A stretch of DNA of 64,000 bases from WTFY01 sp011523795 (GTDB taxonomy: Bacteria > Pseudomonadota > Gammaproteobacteria > UBA4575). The stretch is from assembly GCA_965207475.1 (NCBI GenBank), contig OZ242278.1:1240001-1304000 (forward strand), read 5' to 3'. Under the pieces are notes generated by a model that worked only from the letters and a program-made list of their open reading frames with translations, was not told the origin of the DNA and did no database searches. The position numbers and the translations under genes were made by a program. The stretch's first letter is position 1. Each line of letters opens with the position of its first letter. Shown here piece by piece: positions 53,901 through 62,341 of this stretch.

Positions 53901-54334
53901 GCGCCGTCATGGGTAAAAGTGACCCGCCCGTCTTCGACAGCCCGTGCCCGTGCGTGAAGAACAAAATCGATATCCGATTCATTCCTGACTGCTTCACGCA
54001 GACTCTTTACGAGCAAGTCATGCTCACATGTCAGCCCGCGAGACCCTTCCGGATAAGGAAATATAATTGGATCCGAACCGTCTTCCGGGAACAACACAAA
54101 CCCTTTGCCCGTGGGGTCGCGGAGTTGCATATCGAGTCCGACTCCGACCTCGCGCAATACCCGAGCAGCGGGCGGATGCAGCCATTCACCTGCCAGGCGC
54201 AGTGAAGCTTTTGGATTTGCTTCAAGCAACAATACCCGGGCACCTTTTTGCGCATGTGCGAGCGCACACACACAACCCACCGGACCCGCGCCAACGATGG
54301 CTACGTCGTAGCGCTGAGCCGTAGCGGTACTCAT
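50942..54334 (-). CDS. Squalene monooxygenase-oxidosqualene cyclase fusion
   Basis: A single frame of 1130 residues. Residues 1-400 are a FAD monooxygenase with GAGPVG (15-20), LRLAGEWLHPPA, GADGQ (156-160) and GDAAGHYHPMTAMGMTFGFGDA (283-304). The D-A-x5-HPxTxxGMT pattern is that of squalene monooxygenases. After a linker with a hydrophobic stretch (about 410-470), residues 475-1115 are a triterpene cyclase. It has five QW-type repeats (490, 886, 963, 1011, 1069). It carries VTDCTAE (851-857), the oxidosqualene-cyclase motif rather than DxDD of squalene-hopene cyclases, and a C-terminus QNANGTWPRQDMAGVF like lanosterol synthase. Expected reaction: squalene to 2,3-oxidosqualene, then a sterol skeleton. 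ATG 54334 overlaps the CYP51 stop (ATGA). Confidence 0.88.
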   Translation of the reverse strand: MSTATAQRYDVAIVGAGPVGCVCALAHAQKGARVLLLEANPKASLRLAGEWLHPPAARVLREVGVGLDMQLRDPTGKGFVLFPEDGSDPIIFPYPEGSRGLTCEHDLLVKSLREAVRNESDIDFVLHARARAVEDGRVTFTHDGAIKSVNTTRIVGADGQASIVRQSLGLSTNPRICSQTVGVIVKGVSLALKEYGHVLLGGPGPVLIYHLEEDCIRLIVDVPLDRTTPRDRIGFLLDSYTNLLPESLRSAFVQALRDGQFHVAANKLRPRVTYGSAHRVLIGDAAGHYHPMTAMGMTFGFGDALALAENEDFRSFTAKRYRATRAPAFLAMGLYEVFADHRAEAVALRHTIYRNARAYPAYRDRTVRLLACEDGSVLSMGFAFFGTVARAILGQIPRSCDRLAWRRARDTLHALAVRLVWLLRSIQLLYKVRNRGGEIDDQTWGTLAGVFQFSMPTKASASQPVRPREVVSIDARPAMKRAVAHLLDLQGEDGAWEGEMVWCPMLTAQYVLLHHIIEQPLEPGRRRRVLRSFEQTRLEGGSWGLHEHSPPHLFVTTLVYVAARLLGIGQDDPLIKPARQFLQTEGVVSIPSWGKFWLALLNLYDWRGVHAILPELWGLPRRIALHPSNWYCHTRLIYMAMAAVYPHRYQVPVSSTIASLREELFPQGFANVDFPSGRNLLRDADLYKRPSAWLRAGYVIAGLFERWHGKRLRARCMHAIVRQIKWELQTTSHTSISPVSGLLNILAVWLHDSNDPDIQQALARLDGWIWEDEEHGARVTGAKSASWDTGFSLQSLATVPEDGRVRNALRAGAGFLYRQQIGASFDGFREAYRNDPKGGWCFAGGWHGWPVTDCTAEAVAGIIAAEHNSADTTVLADAIRFMLRGQNRDGGFGSYEAQRSIFGLEWLNPAEMFGDSMTEHSYVECTASCLVALAACKEHFPQLMDRTVRNAISQAGIWLRRTQGIDGSWRGVWGVQFIYGTLFGIRGLLAAGAPPSDPALRLACRWLLDRQHRDGGWGEHHSGCLTGRYVEHEESQVIQTAWALLALLEAGDPGWNAISRGIQYLLSTQNANGTWPRQDMAGVFFRTALLDYVLYRQYFPLHALGLYEQRRQTRLELTTSVTPATAATAG

Positions 54335-55740
54335 TGGAAGATGCCCGCTTGCGAGCGACGCTGGTAGCGAAGCCTGCAGGGTTCCTCGGGACCGGTCACC
54401 CAACTGCCATAATTCGGGGCCGGAAACGCGGTGTCGAGTTGAAAATCGAAGCGATCAAGCAGCACGGTCCAGATCGCTTTCAACTGCTGGTAGGCAAAAT
54501 GCTTCCCCATGCACCGGTGTTTGCCGCCACCGAAACCGATCAACGTGTAGTGATGTTGCTTGTCCTCGCTTGCGGGAGGCGCAAACCGTTCCGGAGAGAA
54601 GCGCCCTGGATCGGCAAACAGGTGCGGTAACCGGTGGGATACGGCCGGTGACACCATGGCCAGCGTACCCGCCGGCACGATGTAGTCCCCGTAATGCAAG
54701 GGTTTGAGTACCTTGCGGATCAGCAGGATCAGCGGCGGGTGCAGCCGCTCACATTCCCGCACGGCATGCTCCAGCAATACCTGCTGCTTGAGACTTGAGT
54801 GGCTCATGTCTGCATTCTCCCGGTAGACGTCTTGCATCTCGGATCGAATCCGCGCCAGGTAGGAGGGTGCCCTGATGAGCTCCAGGGCTGTCCAGGTTGC
54901 GAGCACTGCACTCGTGTGCTGGCCTGCGAACAACACCGTCAGCAGGATGCCGGTAATCTCATCGTGACTTAACGCGCGGCCATCCTTGTAACGGGCGTGC
55001 ATGAGGGTCTGCATGAAATCGTCGGGCCGGACTCCGGAACGGCGGCGTTCCGTCATGACCCGACTGAAGAGTTCGGCCACTTTTTGCCGGGCCCGGTCGC
55101 GGGTGCGATGCGCTGCAGTAGGCAGCCTGGGAAGAAAAAATCCCAGGGTGTTGATGCCATTCTGCAGATCGTGGTAGGCATCGGCAAAACCGGTGTCCAC
55201 CTGGTCGCGGACTTCCTCCCCGATCAGGCAGCGACTGGCGATCTTGACCGTGAGTTCATTCATCGCGTGCGGCAGGTCGATTACCCCCGCCTCGCCGAGG
55301 CCATCGGTAAACCGGGATGTCTCCTCGAACATGATGCGGGCAAACCTGCGCATCGCAGATTCTCGAAGCGCCGGATACAGAAACCCCAGTTGCTCGGCCA
55401 TGAGCTCGGGGGAGATGTCGTATGCTACGCCACGCCCAAAGATGGGTACCGTAAACTGATAGACATCCTTGGCATTCAGCTGATCCTCGGGTGCTCTGAA
55501 ATAGAAGTCGTGCGCCTCAGGCCCTGTGAAAAGTACAAAATTCCTGGGGCCGATACGGAACCGGAAAAGTTCGCCCTGCTCGTGCCAGCCGCGGCTTAAC
55601 ATCGAAACCGGATCCTTCAGAAATTCCGGCAGATGACCGATCAATGGCCAACCGCCCGCAAGTTTGGGTACGGATTTCGGTGTTTTCGGCGAGGGCTTTG
55701 CCGAAGGCAGGGTTGTCACACCGTGAGACTGCTGTGCCAC
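54331..55740 (-). CDS. Cytochrome P450, CYP51-type sterol 14alpha-demethylase
   Basis: P450 of 469 residues. Heme motif FGGGKHRCMG (403-412, Cys 410), ExxR at 329-332 and I-helix FAGQHTS (271-277), the His-containing form typical of CYP51. The B-C region VYQFTVPIFGRGVAYD (93-108) also matches CYP51. It removes the 14alpha-methyl of lanosterol-type sterols with three O2-dependent steps. No dedicated ferredoxin is adjacent. It sits between the C-14 reductase and the monooxygenase-cyclase fusion in the sterol operon. Confidence 0.9.
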   Translation of the reverse strand: MAQQSHGVTTLPSAKPSPKTPKSVPKLAGGWPLIGHLPEFLKDPVSMLSRGWHEQGELFRFRIGPRNFVLFTGPEAHDFYFRAPEDQLNAKDVYQFTVPIFGRGVAYDISPELMAEQLGFLYPALRESAMRRFARIMFEETSRFTDGLGEAGVIDLPHAMNELTVKIASRCLIGEEVRDQVDTGFADAYHDLQNGINTLGFFLPRLPTAAHRTRDRARQKVAELFSRVMTERRRSGVRPDDFMQTLMHARYKDGRALSHDEITGILLTVLFAGQHTSAVLATWTALELIRAPSYLARIRSEMQDVYRENADMSHSSLKQQVLLEHAVRECERLHPPLILLIRKVLKPLHYGDYIVPAGTLAMVSPAVSHRLPHLFADPGRFSPERFAPPASEDKQHHYTLIGFGGGKHRCMGKHFAYQQLKAIWTVLLDRFDFQLDTAFPAPNYGSWVTGPEEPCRLRYQRRSQAGIFQ

Positions 55741-55748
55741 ATCCGCAC

Positions 55749-56855
55749 CTAGTAGACAAACGGCAGCATCGAGTATCGCACCCGCTGCGTATAGCGTCCC
55801 CAGAGCTCGCCATACTTGGTGCTGCAGCGTTGTTCGTCACGCCTCGAGCGATGCCATAACAGGCCAGCGAGCCATGCGGGTAACAAATACGGCACCCAGG
55901 ATGCAAGCCCTGTGGTAAGGGCGAACGCAAGGTAGATGCAGATCTCGCCGGTATAGTTGAGATGCCGTCCAATCCCCCAGAATCCGGACACCAGCAGACG
56001 CCCGTCCAGAGACCGGGCGGGTCGTCCCCAGATCGTGATGCCCGGGTCACGCTTGAAACGGTGCTTTTGCTCGTTGGCGCCACGAAAAAGCCAAAACCCG
56101 AAGGCAAACAACAGGACAATCATTACGGCTGCAGCGGGGGGCAGCGGTACCGAAGCATGGACAAGCCACCACCCTGCGAAACAATAGAAAAAGGGCACCA
56201 GCACATAGTCTCCCCAAACCAGCATCCAGCCGAAGCGCTCACTGACCATGTCCCAGGTGTAGACCATCCCGTGCTCGAACTGGAAGTAGTTGAGCACGTA
56301 CAGGAAGGTGAAAATCTGATAGAGCACCATCGCCACGGTCAGGCTGCCGTAGGTTTCAAACTGCACTACGGCAAACGACGCATTGAACAGGGCCAGGGCG
56401 ATGAGCGAAGGACGATAGCTGAAAAGCTTCAAATCCACCCCGAGCCAGGCCGGATTGTATTCCAGGCCAAAAAAGAAGCCGCGTACTATTCCCTGTGATG
56501 TACCCCGGGTCCGGGCGGCCCGGTAACACAGCCAGCCTGAAAGAACGAATGCAAATACATTCGCGACCATGAACAAGGCGGCAAAGTGAGTGTACAGCAT
56601 GGAAAGGCTAAACCAGCCGAAGGCCTGGGAGACGCCGGCCACAATAGCGGTCACCAGGAACAGGGCGAGTCCATTGAGCTTGTAGGTGTGTGAATTGCCC
56701 TCGAGGTCCGAGCCTGCAAGTTGACGTCCGGGCAGGAGCACAGACCCCACAAACAGCGCGCTGAAAAATACCAGCATCATTACGGCTGCCTCGACCAGGG
56801 TGCTGGCCGACAGCATGGACAGCAAGAAATACGGCTCAGGCGCCTGCACTGCCAT
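55749..56855 (-). CDS. Sterol C-14 reductase (ERG24/ERG4 family)
   Basis: Polytopic membrane reductase of 368 residues. The C-terminal NADPH/sterol-binding signature is present: LLVSGFWGIGRHLNYTGEI and LLWHRSRRDEQRCSTKYGELW, ending YSMLPFVY. GLEYNPAWLGVDLKLFSYRPS also matches the lamin-B-receptor/ERG24 family. It would reduce the delta14 double bond left by CYP51. The start overlaps the Rieske gene by 20 bases and the end is 8 bases from CYP51. C-24(28) or delta7 reduction by a related enzyme cannot be excluded. Confidence 0.9.
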   Translation of the reverse strand: MAVQAPEPYFLLSMLSASTLVEAAVMMLVFFSALFVGSVLLPGRQLAGSDLEGNSHTYKLNGLALFLVTAIVAGVSQAFGWFSLSMLYTHFAALFMVANVFAFVLSGWLCYRAARTRGTSQGIVRGFFFGLEYNPAWLGVDLKLFSYRPSLIALALFNASFAVVQFETYGSLTVAMVLYQIFTFLYVLNYFQFEHGMVYTWDMVSERFGWMLVWGDYVLVPFFYCFAGWWLVHASVPLPPAAAVMIVLLFAFGFWLFRGANEQKHRFKRDPGITIWGRPARSLDGRLLVSGFWGIGRHLNYTGEICIYLAFALTTGLASWVPYLLPAWLAGLLWHRSRRDEQRCSTKYGELWGRYTQRVRYSMLPFVY

Positions 56856-57933
56856 TCCCCGTCTCGCGTGCCAGATACTCCCGCCACTTGCGTACCGTCA
56901 CGTTCTGGAAGGCTTTCACCACCGGATTGAACTCGATGGGAGGGGCATCCCAGTACATCTCGTAACCCTTCTGCTCTGCTTCGACGGCTACCCGGTCCTG
57001 GTCGAGCAAGGGTCCGATCAGCAGACGGTTCGAGATCTTCAAAACCATGGTCATTGCGAAACGGGGAATATGTACCGGCAGCAAAGGAATCTTGAGCGAT
57101 TTGAAGTAGAACAGGAAGAATACCCGGGTTGTGCGCTCGTCAATCGGCAATACGAACAGCCAGTGCTTGATGGCGTCATCGGTGTTGGACCACTGGTAGG
57201 GATATTGAAAGCAAAGCTCCATGTGATTGGTGTTTAACCGGTTGTGGTCGACAAACATCCCGGAGATTGGTCCACGCCCGACCTGCGTGTCATAAGCGAG
57301 GTGCACATTGTCCCCTACGGTCTCGCAACGGGTGAGCGTGGCATCTTCGAAAGGACGGTACCGGCGGTGGAGATGGGCATGGGTGAAGTCGCTCACGTTG
57401 TCGATCACCATCGAGTGGTGAGCCGACCAGGTGAAGCTGAGCGGAACACAGGCCCACCGTGCGGATCCTTCGAGTTCGGGGATATCCGGGATCTGGCGCT
57501 CCTGCGCACGCGCCGGGTTGCCGGGAAACAACCATACCAGCCCGTAACGAACCTTCACGGGATAGCTTCTGATGGATGGTTTCGGGAGGTTCCCTCCATT
57601 ACGTCCAGGCGGAAGATCGGCACGGCGCCCCTCTTCATCATACTGCCAGCCATGATAGGCGCATACGAGCCGACAGCCCTGTACCTCCCCCAGGGAAAGT
57701 TTAATCTGGCGATGCGCGCAGCGATTCTCGAGCGCGTGAAACGAGCCATCTGCCCCTCGAAACAGGGCGATGGAATGTTTCCAGAAAATGATCTCGACGA
57801 CCGTCCCCGGCTTGACCCGGTGCACTTCTTCCACCGCGTACCAGTAATCCGGGTCCAGGCCTGTAGCACGCACTTGCTGGCGCAGGTTGCCGGCTTCCTC
57901 AAAGCCGGGAGGTGCTGCCTGCAGCGGTATCAC
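56836..57933 (-). CDS. Rieske oxygenase, SdmA-like (sterol C-4 demethylation)
   Basis: Rieske non-heme iron oxygenase of 365 residues. The [2Fe-2S] ligands are C72, H74, C91 and H94 (CAHRQ ... CAYHGW). The mononuclear iron region is DNVSDFTHAHLHR (178-190). By family and context it matches SdmA of Methylococcus, which oxidises the C-4 methyl group of sterols. Cholesterol 7-desaturase relatives (DAF-36/Neverland) are the other possibility. It overlaps the SdmB-like gene by ATGA. Confidence 0.83.
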   Translation of the reverse strand: MIPLQAAPPGFEEAGNLRQQVRATGLDPDYWYAVEEVHRVKPGTVVEIIFWKHSIALFRGADGSFHALENRCAHRQIKLSLGEVQGCRLVCAYHGWQYDEEGRRADLPPGRNGGNLPKPSIRSYPVKVRYGLVWLFPGNPARAQERQIPDIPELEGSARWACVPLSFTWSAHHSMVIDNVSDFTHAHLHRRYRPFEDATLTRCETVGDNVHLAYDTQVGRGPISGMFVDHNRLNTNHMELCFQYPYQWSNTDDAIKHWLFVLPIDERTTRVFFLFYFKSLKIPLLPVHIPRFAMTMVLKISNRLLIGPLLDQDRVAVEAEQKGYEMYWDAPPIEFNPVVKAFQNVTVRKWREYLARETGNGSAGA

Positions 57934-59078
57934 ATCGAACCTCCCTCGGAACTGACCGGTATACCCTGGTTTATCAGGCTGCTTTCCGCTTGTCTCACGG
58001 CGTTCTCACTGGGACGTTTTGCAAGCGGATTCGTAATCACGTTGCGCTGGTAGTAGTGAAAGGCGTAGGCCTCATGCACTGCAGCACGGATACTGGTAGG
58101 CTGGAAGCCCAATTCACTTCTCGCCTTGCCGGTGTCCGCGTGACGGCATTTTTTCAACAGGCGGATGGCACCAGGCGTGAACCGCTGCGGAAAATCCGGA
58201 TGAAAGCGGCTCAGGTAAAAACTCGCCACTTCCGAGAAAGCGAGCATCATGTGGGAGGGAAACCGCCGGGCCGGTCGCGGAACCCCTGAAACCTCCTCGA
58301 ACAGGTCAAGGATCTCGGAGATGGTTTTGTATTCGCTGCTGAAGATGTACTTTTCGCCCGAACGCCCCCGGTGCATGCACAACAGGTGCCCCTCGACAAT
58401 GTCACGCGCCGCAACAAACTCGAAACCGCCATCCACGTAGGCGCGCAGCTTGCCGTCGGTGTAGTCGCACAAGGTCCTTCCCAACCGGGAGGGAAAATAA
58501 TCGGCACCTCCAATCACTGCACAGCATGTTGCGACAATGACATCCTGGCCCTGCGCCACAGCACGCCAGCACTCATGTTCAACGAGTGCCTTGCTGCGCT
58601 CATAAGGCATCGTGCGTTCCATGGGATAGAACTGCATCGTCTCGTCACTGGGAGCAGACGGGTTGTCCAGGTTGTAACCGACCGCACTGAACGAGCCCGT
58701 CACCACTACGCGTCCGGCCTGTGCCTCGCGCGCCGCCTGCAGCACGTTGCGGGTGCCGAGTACGTTGCACTCGTATATCTTCCGGCGATAGGCTCGATTG
58801 CCTTCGATGGTTGAGATCATGGCCGCAACGTGATAGACGCCTTGACAGCCGGCGACCGCTCGCCGCATGGCGTTCAAATCCCGGATGTCGCCGAACACGC
58901 GTTCAACCTCAAGACCTTCCAGTGCCCTGTTGTTGTCCTCGTTTCTCAGCAACACCCGGATCCGAGTGCCGTCTTTAAGCAGCCTGCGCACGAGATTGGC
59001 ACCCACATGACCGGCCGAGCCGGTAACGAAAACGGGCGGTGTCGATGCGTCGGCAGATGTGCTCAAATCTGAGGTCAT
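57930..59078 (-). CDS. 3beta-hydroxysteroid dehydrogenase/C-4 decarboxylase (SdmB-like)
   Basis: NAD-dependent short-chain dehydrogenase of 382 residues. Rossmann motif VTGSAGHVGANL and catalytic YxxxK in PYERSKALVEHE. It resembles NSDHL/ERG26 and SdmB enzymes that oxidise the 3beta-OH and remove the C-4 carboxyl made by the Rieske enzyme. It is the first gene of the five-gene sterol operon. A C-terminal extension of about 40 residues is poorly conserved by eye. Confidence 0.83.
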   Translation of the reverse strand: MTSDLSTSADASTPPVFVTGSAGHVGANLVRRLLKDGTRIRVLLRNEDNNRALEGLEVERVFGDIRDLNAMRRAVAGCQGVYHVAAMISTIEGNRAYRRKIYECNVLGTRNVLQAAREAQAGRVVVTGSFSAVGYNLDNPSAPSDETMQFYPMERTMPYERSKALVEHECWRAVAQGQDVIVATCCAVIGGADYFPSRLGRTLCDYTDGKLRAYVDGGFEFVAARDIVEGHLLCMHRGRSGEKYIFSSEYKTISEILDLFEEVSGVPRPARRFPSHMMLAFSEVASFYLSRFHPDFPQRFTPGAIRLLKKCRHADTGKARSELGFQPTSIRAAVHEAYAFHYYQRNVITNPLAKRPSENAVRQAESSLINQGIPVSSEGGSM

Positions 59079-59434
59079 CTAGAACCCTGTCGAATCACAC
59101 GGCGAAATACAACCACATGCAGCCTCAGGGATGTAGAAGTGGATTTTCGGAATGGACTGGAAACATGGTTCTCGCGAACAAGCCCAAAACGGTGGCGTTA
59201 CCGAGTCACTGAAAGGCTTGAATACTGCAACCCCTATTGCCGATCCTGATCCATTTTCTTGCTTCTTCCCAGTCCAAATCCTACCAAAACTAGCATGATG
59301 TTTACATGATCTTTACTATCCGTTAAATGTTTTTTTCGTGATTATTCAGTCATTAACTGATAGCATTGATACTGGCGTAGTTCAGTGCGTCCTGGATTCT
59401 TCACTGTGGAGAAGATCGTTACGAGGATAGAGCA
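59079..59434. promoter_or_regulatory. Divergent control region of the sterol operon and the sensor-regulator gene
   Basis: About 356 bases with no gene on either strand. The right half (59270-59400) is AT-rich and must hold the promoters for the minus-strand sterol operon and/or the plus-strand sensor gene. No sigma-54, riboswitch or clear operator dyad was recognised. Confidence 0.5.
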
Positions 59435-61795
59435 TTGACATATTCTCACGAAACACAGCCAGAGACGGATGCACCGCACGAGCGCATCTCCCAGTTGAGT
59501 GCGGCAATCCTTCGCATCAGTGCGAGCCTCGATCTTGAGACCGTATTGCACGAGATCGTGGAGAGTGCCCGGGTACTCACCGATGCCCGCTATGGCGCAA
59601 TCACCACGATCGATCGCTTCGGGCAGCCACAGGACCTCGTCTTTTCCGGCCTCACTCCTGAAGAGCACCAGAAACTGGTGGACTGGCATGAAGGTCCTCA
59701 ACTCTTTGAACACTTCCGTGACAAACCTGGTGTCCTGACACACGAGGATATAAGCAGCTACGTCCGTTCACTGGGCTATTCGACAGAGTTGCTGCCTTCG
59801 ACAGCCTTCACGGAAACCCCGATGCATCACCTGGGTGTACAGGTCGGCAGCTTCTTTCTTGGCGGAAAAGCGAATGGCGGGTTGTTCACCAGCGAAGACG
59901 AAGAAATTCTGATGCTGCTTGCCTCGCAGGCGGCGACGGCCATTGCCAACGCACGGACGTACCGGGACGAGCAGAAGGCACGGGCCAACCTTGAAGCCCT
60001 GGTCGAGACCTCGCCGGTGGGTGTTGTGGTCTTCGATGCGAAGACCGGGCATCCGGTGTCCCTCAATCGGGAAGCAAAACGCATTGTCGAGAGCCTGCGC
60101 ACACCGGGTCGCACTTCCGAACAGCTGCTGGAAGTGATTACCTGCCGGTTCGCCGACGGCCGCGAGTTTCCCCACGACAATTTCCCGTTAACCAAGATGC
60201 TGAGCACTGCCACGACCGTGCGTGCAGAGGAGGTCGAGCTTTCGGTCCCTGACGGTCGAAGTGTCAACACCCTGATCAACGTCACGCCGATCCCTTCTGC
60301 AGACAGCGAAGTGGAGTCGGTGGTTGTCACCATGCAGGACCTGGCGCCATTCGAGGAACTGGAGCAGTTGCGAGCCGAGTTTCTGAGCATGGTCAGTCAT
60401 GAACTGCACATGCCGCTAACCTCCATCAAGGGTTCAACCGCGAGCGTGCTGGATACCCAGCCCGTCCCGGACACGGCACAACTGCTCCAGTTCTTCCGTA
60501 TCATTGATGACCAGGCCAATCACATGCGGGGGGTAATCAGCGATCTGCTGGATGTGGGGCGTATCGATTCAGGCACGCTGTCGGTCCTGCCCGTACCCTC
60601 TGAGGTGGCCGGTCTTGTGGACCAGGCCAGGAACACTTTCCTGAGCGGGGGTGGCAGGCACGCCGTCCTGATCGACCTGCCGCAGGACCTGCCTCAAGTG
60701 ATGGCTGACCGGCAACGCATCATCCAGGTCCTGAATAACTTGCTCTCCAATGCTTCAAAGTACTCCCCCGAATCGGCGCCTATCGGCATTTCTGCAATCC
60801 ACGAGGACATGCACGTAGCCGTCTGCGTCGCTGACGAAGGCCGGGGCGTGCCCGCCGAGCAGTTGCCGCGCCTTTTCCGCAAGTACACGGATATCGGTCA
60901 TGACGGGCGAAACAGGGGACTTCGGGGATCCGGCCTGGGACTCGCCATCTGCAAGGGGCTGGTCGAGGCCCATGGGGGCCGGATCCATGCCACGAGCGGC
61001 GGGGTGGGCCAAGGCATGCAGATCACGTTCACCCTCCCGGTGGTCGAGGAAGCAGCAGGCCGTTCCAGAATGGACACCACCCGAAGCCCGTCACGTTCCA
61101 GCCATGACCGACCTGCACCGGTGCCCATCCTCGTGGTGGACGATGACCCGAAGATGCTGCTCTACCTTCGGGACGCCCTGGCAACGGAAGGTTATTCCCC
61201 CGTCGTGACCAGCAATCACCGGGAATTGTCCCGGATATTCCAGACGGAGAAACCCCATCTGGTCCTGCTGGATCTGGTCCTGCCGGAGACGGATGGGATC
61301 GAATTGATGAAAACCGTCCCTGAACTGTCAGATGTTCCGGTCATATTCATTTCCAGCTACGGAAGGGACGAAACGATTGCCAGGGCGCTGGAAAGTGGAG
61401 CAGCGGACTACATTGTCAAGCCGTTTTCACCAACGGAACTGATCGCTCGAATCAAGGCTGCCCTTCGCAGCCGAAATGAACCGGAACCTTTCCTGCTGGG
61501 GGATCTTGCCATCTACTACGACCGGCACAAGGTGACCCTGGCCGGACATCCTGTACAGCTGACCGTCACGGAATACGAAGTGCTATGCATGCTCTCCGTC
61601 AACGCGGGAAAAGTCACCTCGTTCGATTCGCTGCTGCACAAGGTGTGGCACAAAAAGCCCTCCAGTGACCCGAGGCTGGTGCGTACCATCGTCAAAAACC
61701 TCCGCCGCAAGCTCGGAGATGACTCGAACAAACCCGCCTACATTTTCAGTGAGCGCGGGATCGGCTATCGCATGGCGGACACGGACCCCTCTTAG
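59435..61795 (+). CDS. One-polypeptide sensor kinase-response regulator with DNA-binding domain
   Basis: 786 residues, apparently soluble. Domains in order: GAF (about 20-175), PAS-like (about 185-305), HisKA with H322 in MVSHELHMPLTS, an ATPase domain (NNLLSNASKYSP, RGSGLGLAI), a receiver (VDDDPKMLLYL, D613 in LLDLVLPE, VKPFSPTEL), and an OmpR-type winged helix (about 685-780: LTVTEYEVLCML ... IVKNLRRKLGDD). Input, phosphorelay and DNA binding are in one chain. The start is TTG 59435 with an ACGAGGA sequence upstream. Placed divergently from the sterol operon, it may control it; that is inference. Confidence 0.88.
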   Translation: MTYSHETQPETDAPHERISQLSAAILRISASLDLETVLHEIVESARVLTDARYGAITTIDRFGQPQDLVFSGLTPEEHQKLVDWHEGPQLFEHFRDKPGVLTHEDISSYVRSLGYSTELLPSTAFTETPMHHLGVQVGSFFLGGKANGGLFTSEDEEILMLLASQAATAIANARTYRDEQKARANLEALVETSPVGVVVFDAKTGHPVSLNREAKRIVESLRTPGRTSEQLLEVITCRFADGREFPHDNFPLTKMLSTATTVRAEEVELSVPDGRSVNTLINVTPIPSADSEVESVVVTMQDLAPFEELEQLRAEFLSMVSHELHMPLTSIKGSTASVLDTQPVPDTAQLLQFFRIIDDQANHMRGVISDLLDVGRIDSGTLSVLPVPSEVAGLVDQARNTFLSGGGRHAVLIDLPQDLPQVMADRQRIIQVLNNLLSNASKYSPESAPIGISAIHEDMHVAVCVADEGRGVPAEQLPRLFRKYTDIGHDGRNRGLRGSGLGLAICKGLVEAHGGRIHATSGGVGQGMQITFTLPVVEEAAGRSRMDTTRSPSRSSHDRPAPVPILVVDDDPKMLLYLRDALATEGYSPVVTSNHRELSRIFQTEKPHLVLLDLVLPETDGIELMKTVPELSDVPVIFISSYGRDETIARALESGAADYIVKPFSPTELIARIKAALRSRNEPEPFLLGDLAIYYDRHKVTLAGHPVQLTVTEYEVLCMLSVNAGKVTSFDSLLHKVWHKKPSSDPRLVRTIVKNLRRKLGDDSNKPAYIFSERGIGYRMADTDPS

Positions 61796-62190
61796 GTACC
61801 CGCTTCCTCGCACCAGACGGAATCCGTTGCAGGACCGTGGGACAGGAAGACAGCAGAGCATCCGGGGCCACTTCCCGGCATTCAGACGGCCCAGGTTTTC
61901 ACCCCCTTTCAGAGACTGCCGGGTAGTCGCCTGGAAGATCGCCAGGCGCATCGGGAGGATGAATCTGCGTGCACAAGGATGCAAACGGAAGATCAGCCGC
62001 CGTAGTGGTATCCTGCAGCACGGTTTCGCTGCATGGACCCCTCCCACCCCTGAAAATCATGTAAAAAACACGATAATGACAAAATTCATCACACTAAAAA
62101 TATAGACTTGTTGCTAATGTATGGGCTAGCCTCTGCGTAAAAGGCTTGGTATATGGGGAGGGAGTTCTACCAAGTTCAGAGGGTTCAATA
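61796..62190. other. Intergenic region, no gene seen
   Basis: About 400 bases. The right part (62060-62130) is AT-rich and promoter-like. Minus-strand frames open through here are shadows of the kinase gene. Confidence 0.4.
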
Positions 62191-62325
62191 ATGCAATGGT
62201 CGTACCGTGAAAAATACGGCGAGAAGATCGTCAAGGTAAAGGCTCACTTCGGATGCACGGGATTTGAGGGCATTTCCATTCACAACTTCGGCATCCATGC
62301 TTCACTCCTTGCACTCGGTTTATGA
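62191..62325 (+). CDS. Possible small protein (44 residues)
   Basis: Frame MQWSYREKYGEKIVKVKAHF... ends ASLLALGL. No family recognised. There is a GAGGG about 7 bases before the ATG. A strong AGGAGGAG sequence right after the stop suggests a translated successor. It could also be a fragment of a larger decayed gene. Confidence 0.25.
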   Translation: MQWSYREKYGEKIVKVKAHFGCTGFEGISIHNFGIHASLLALGL

Positions 62326-62341
62326 CAGGAGGAGATCATGA

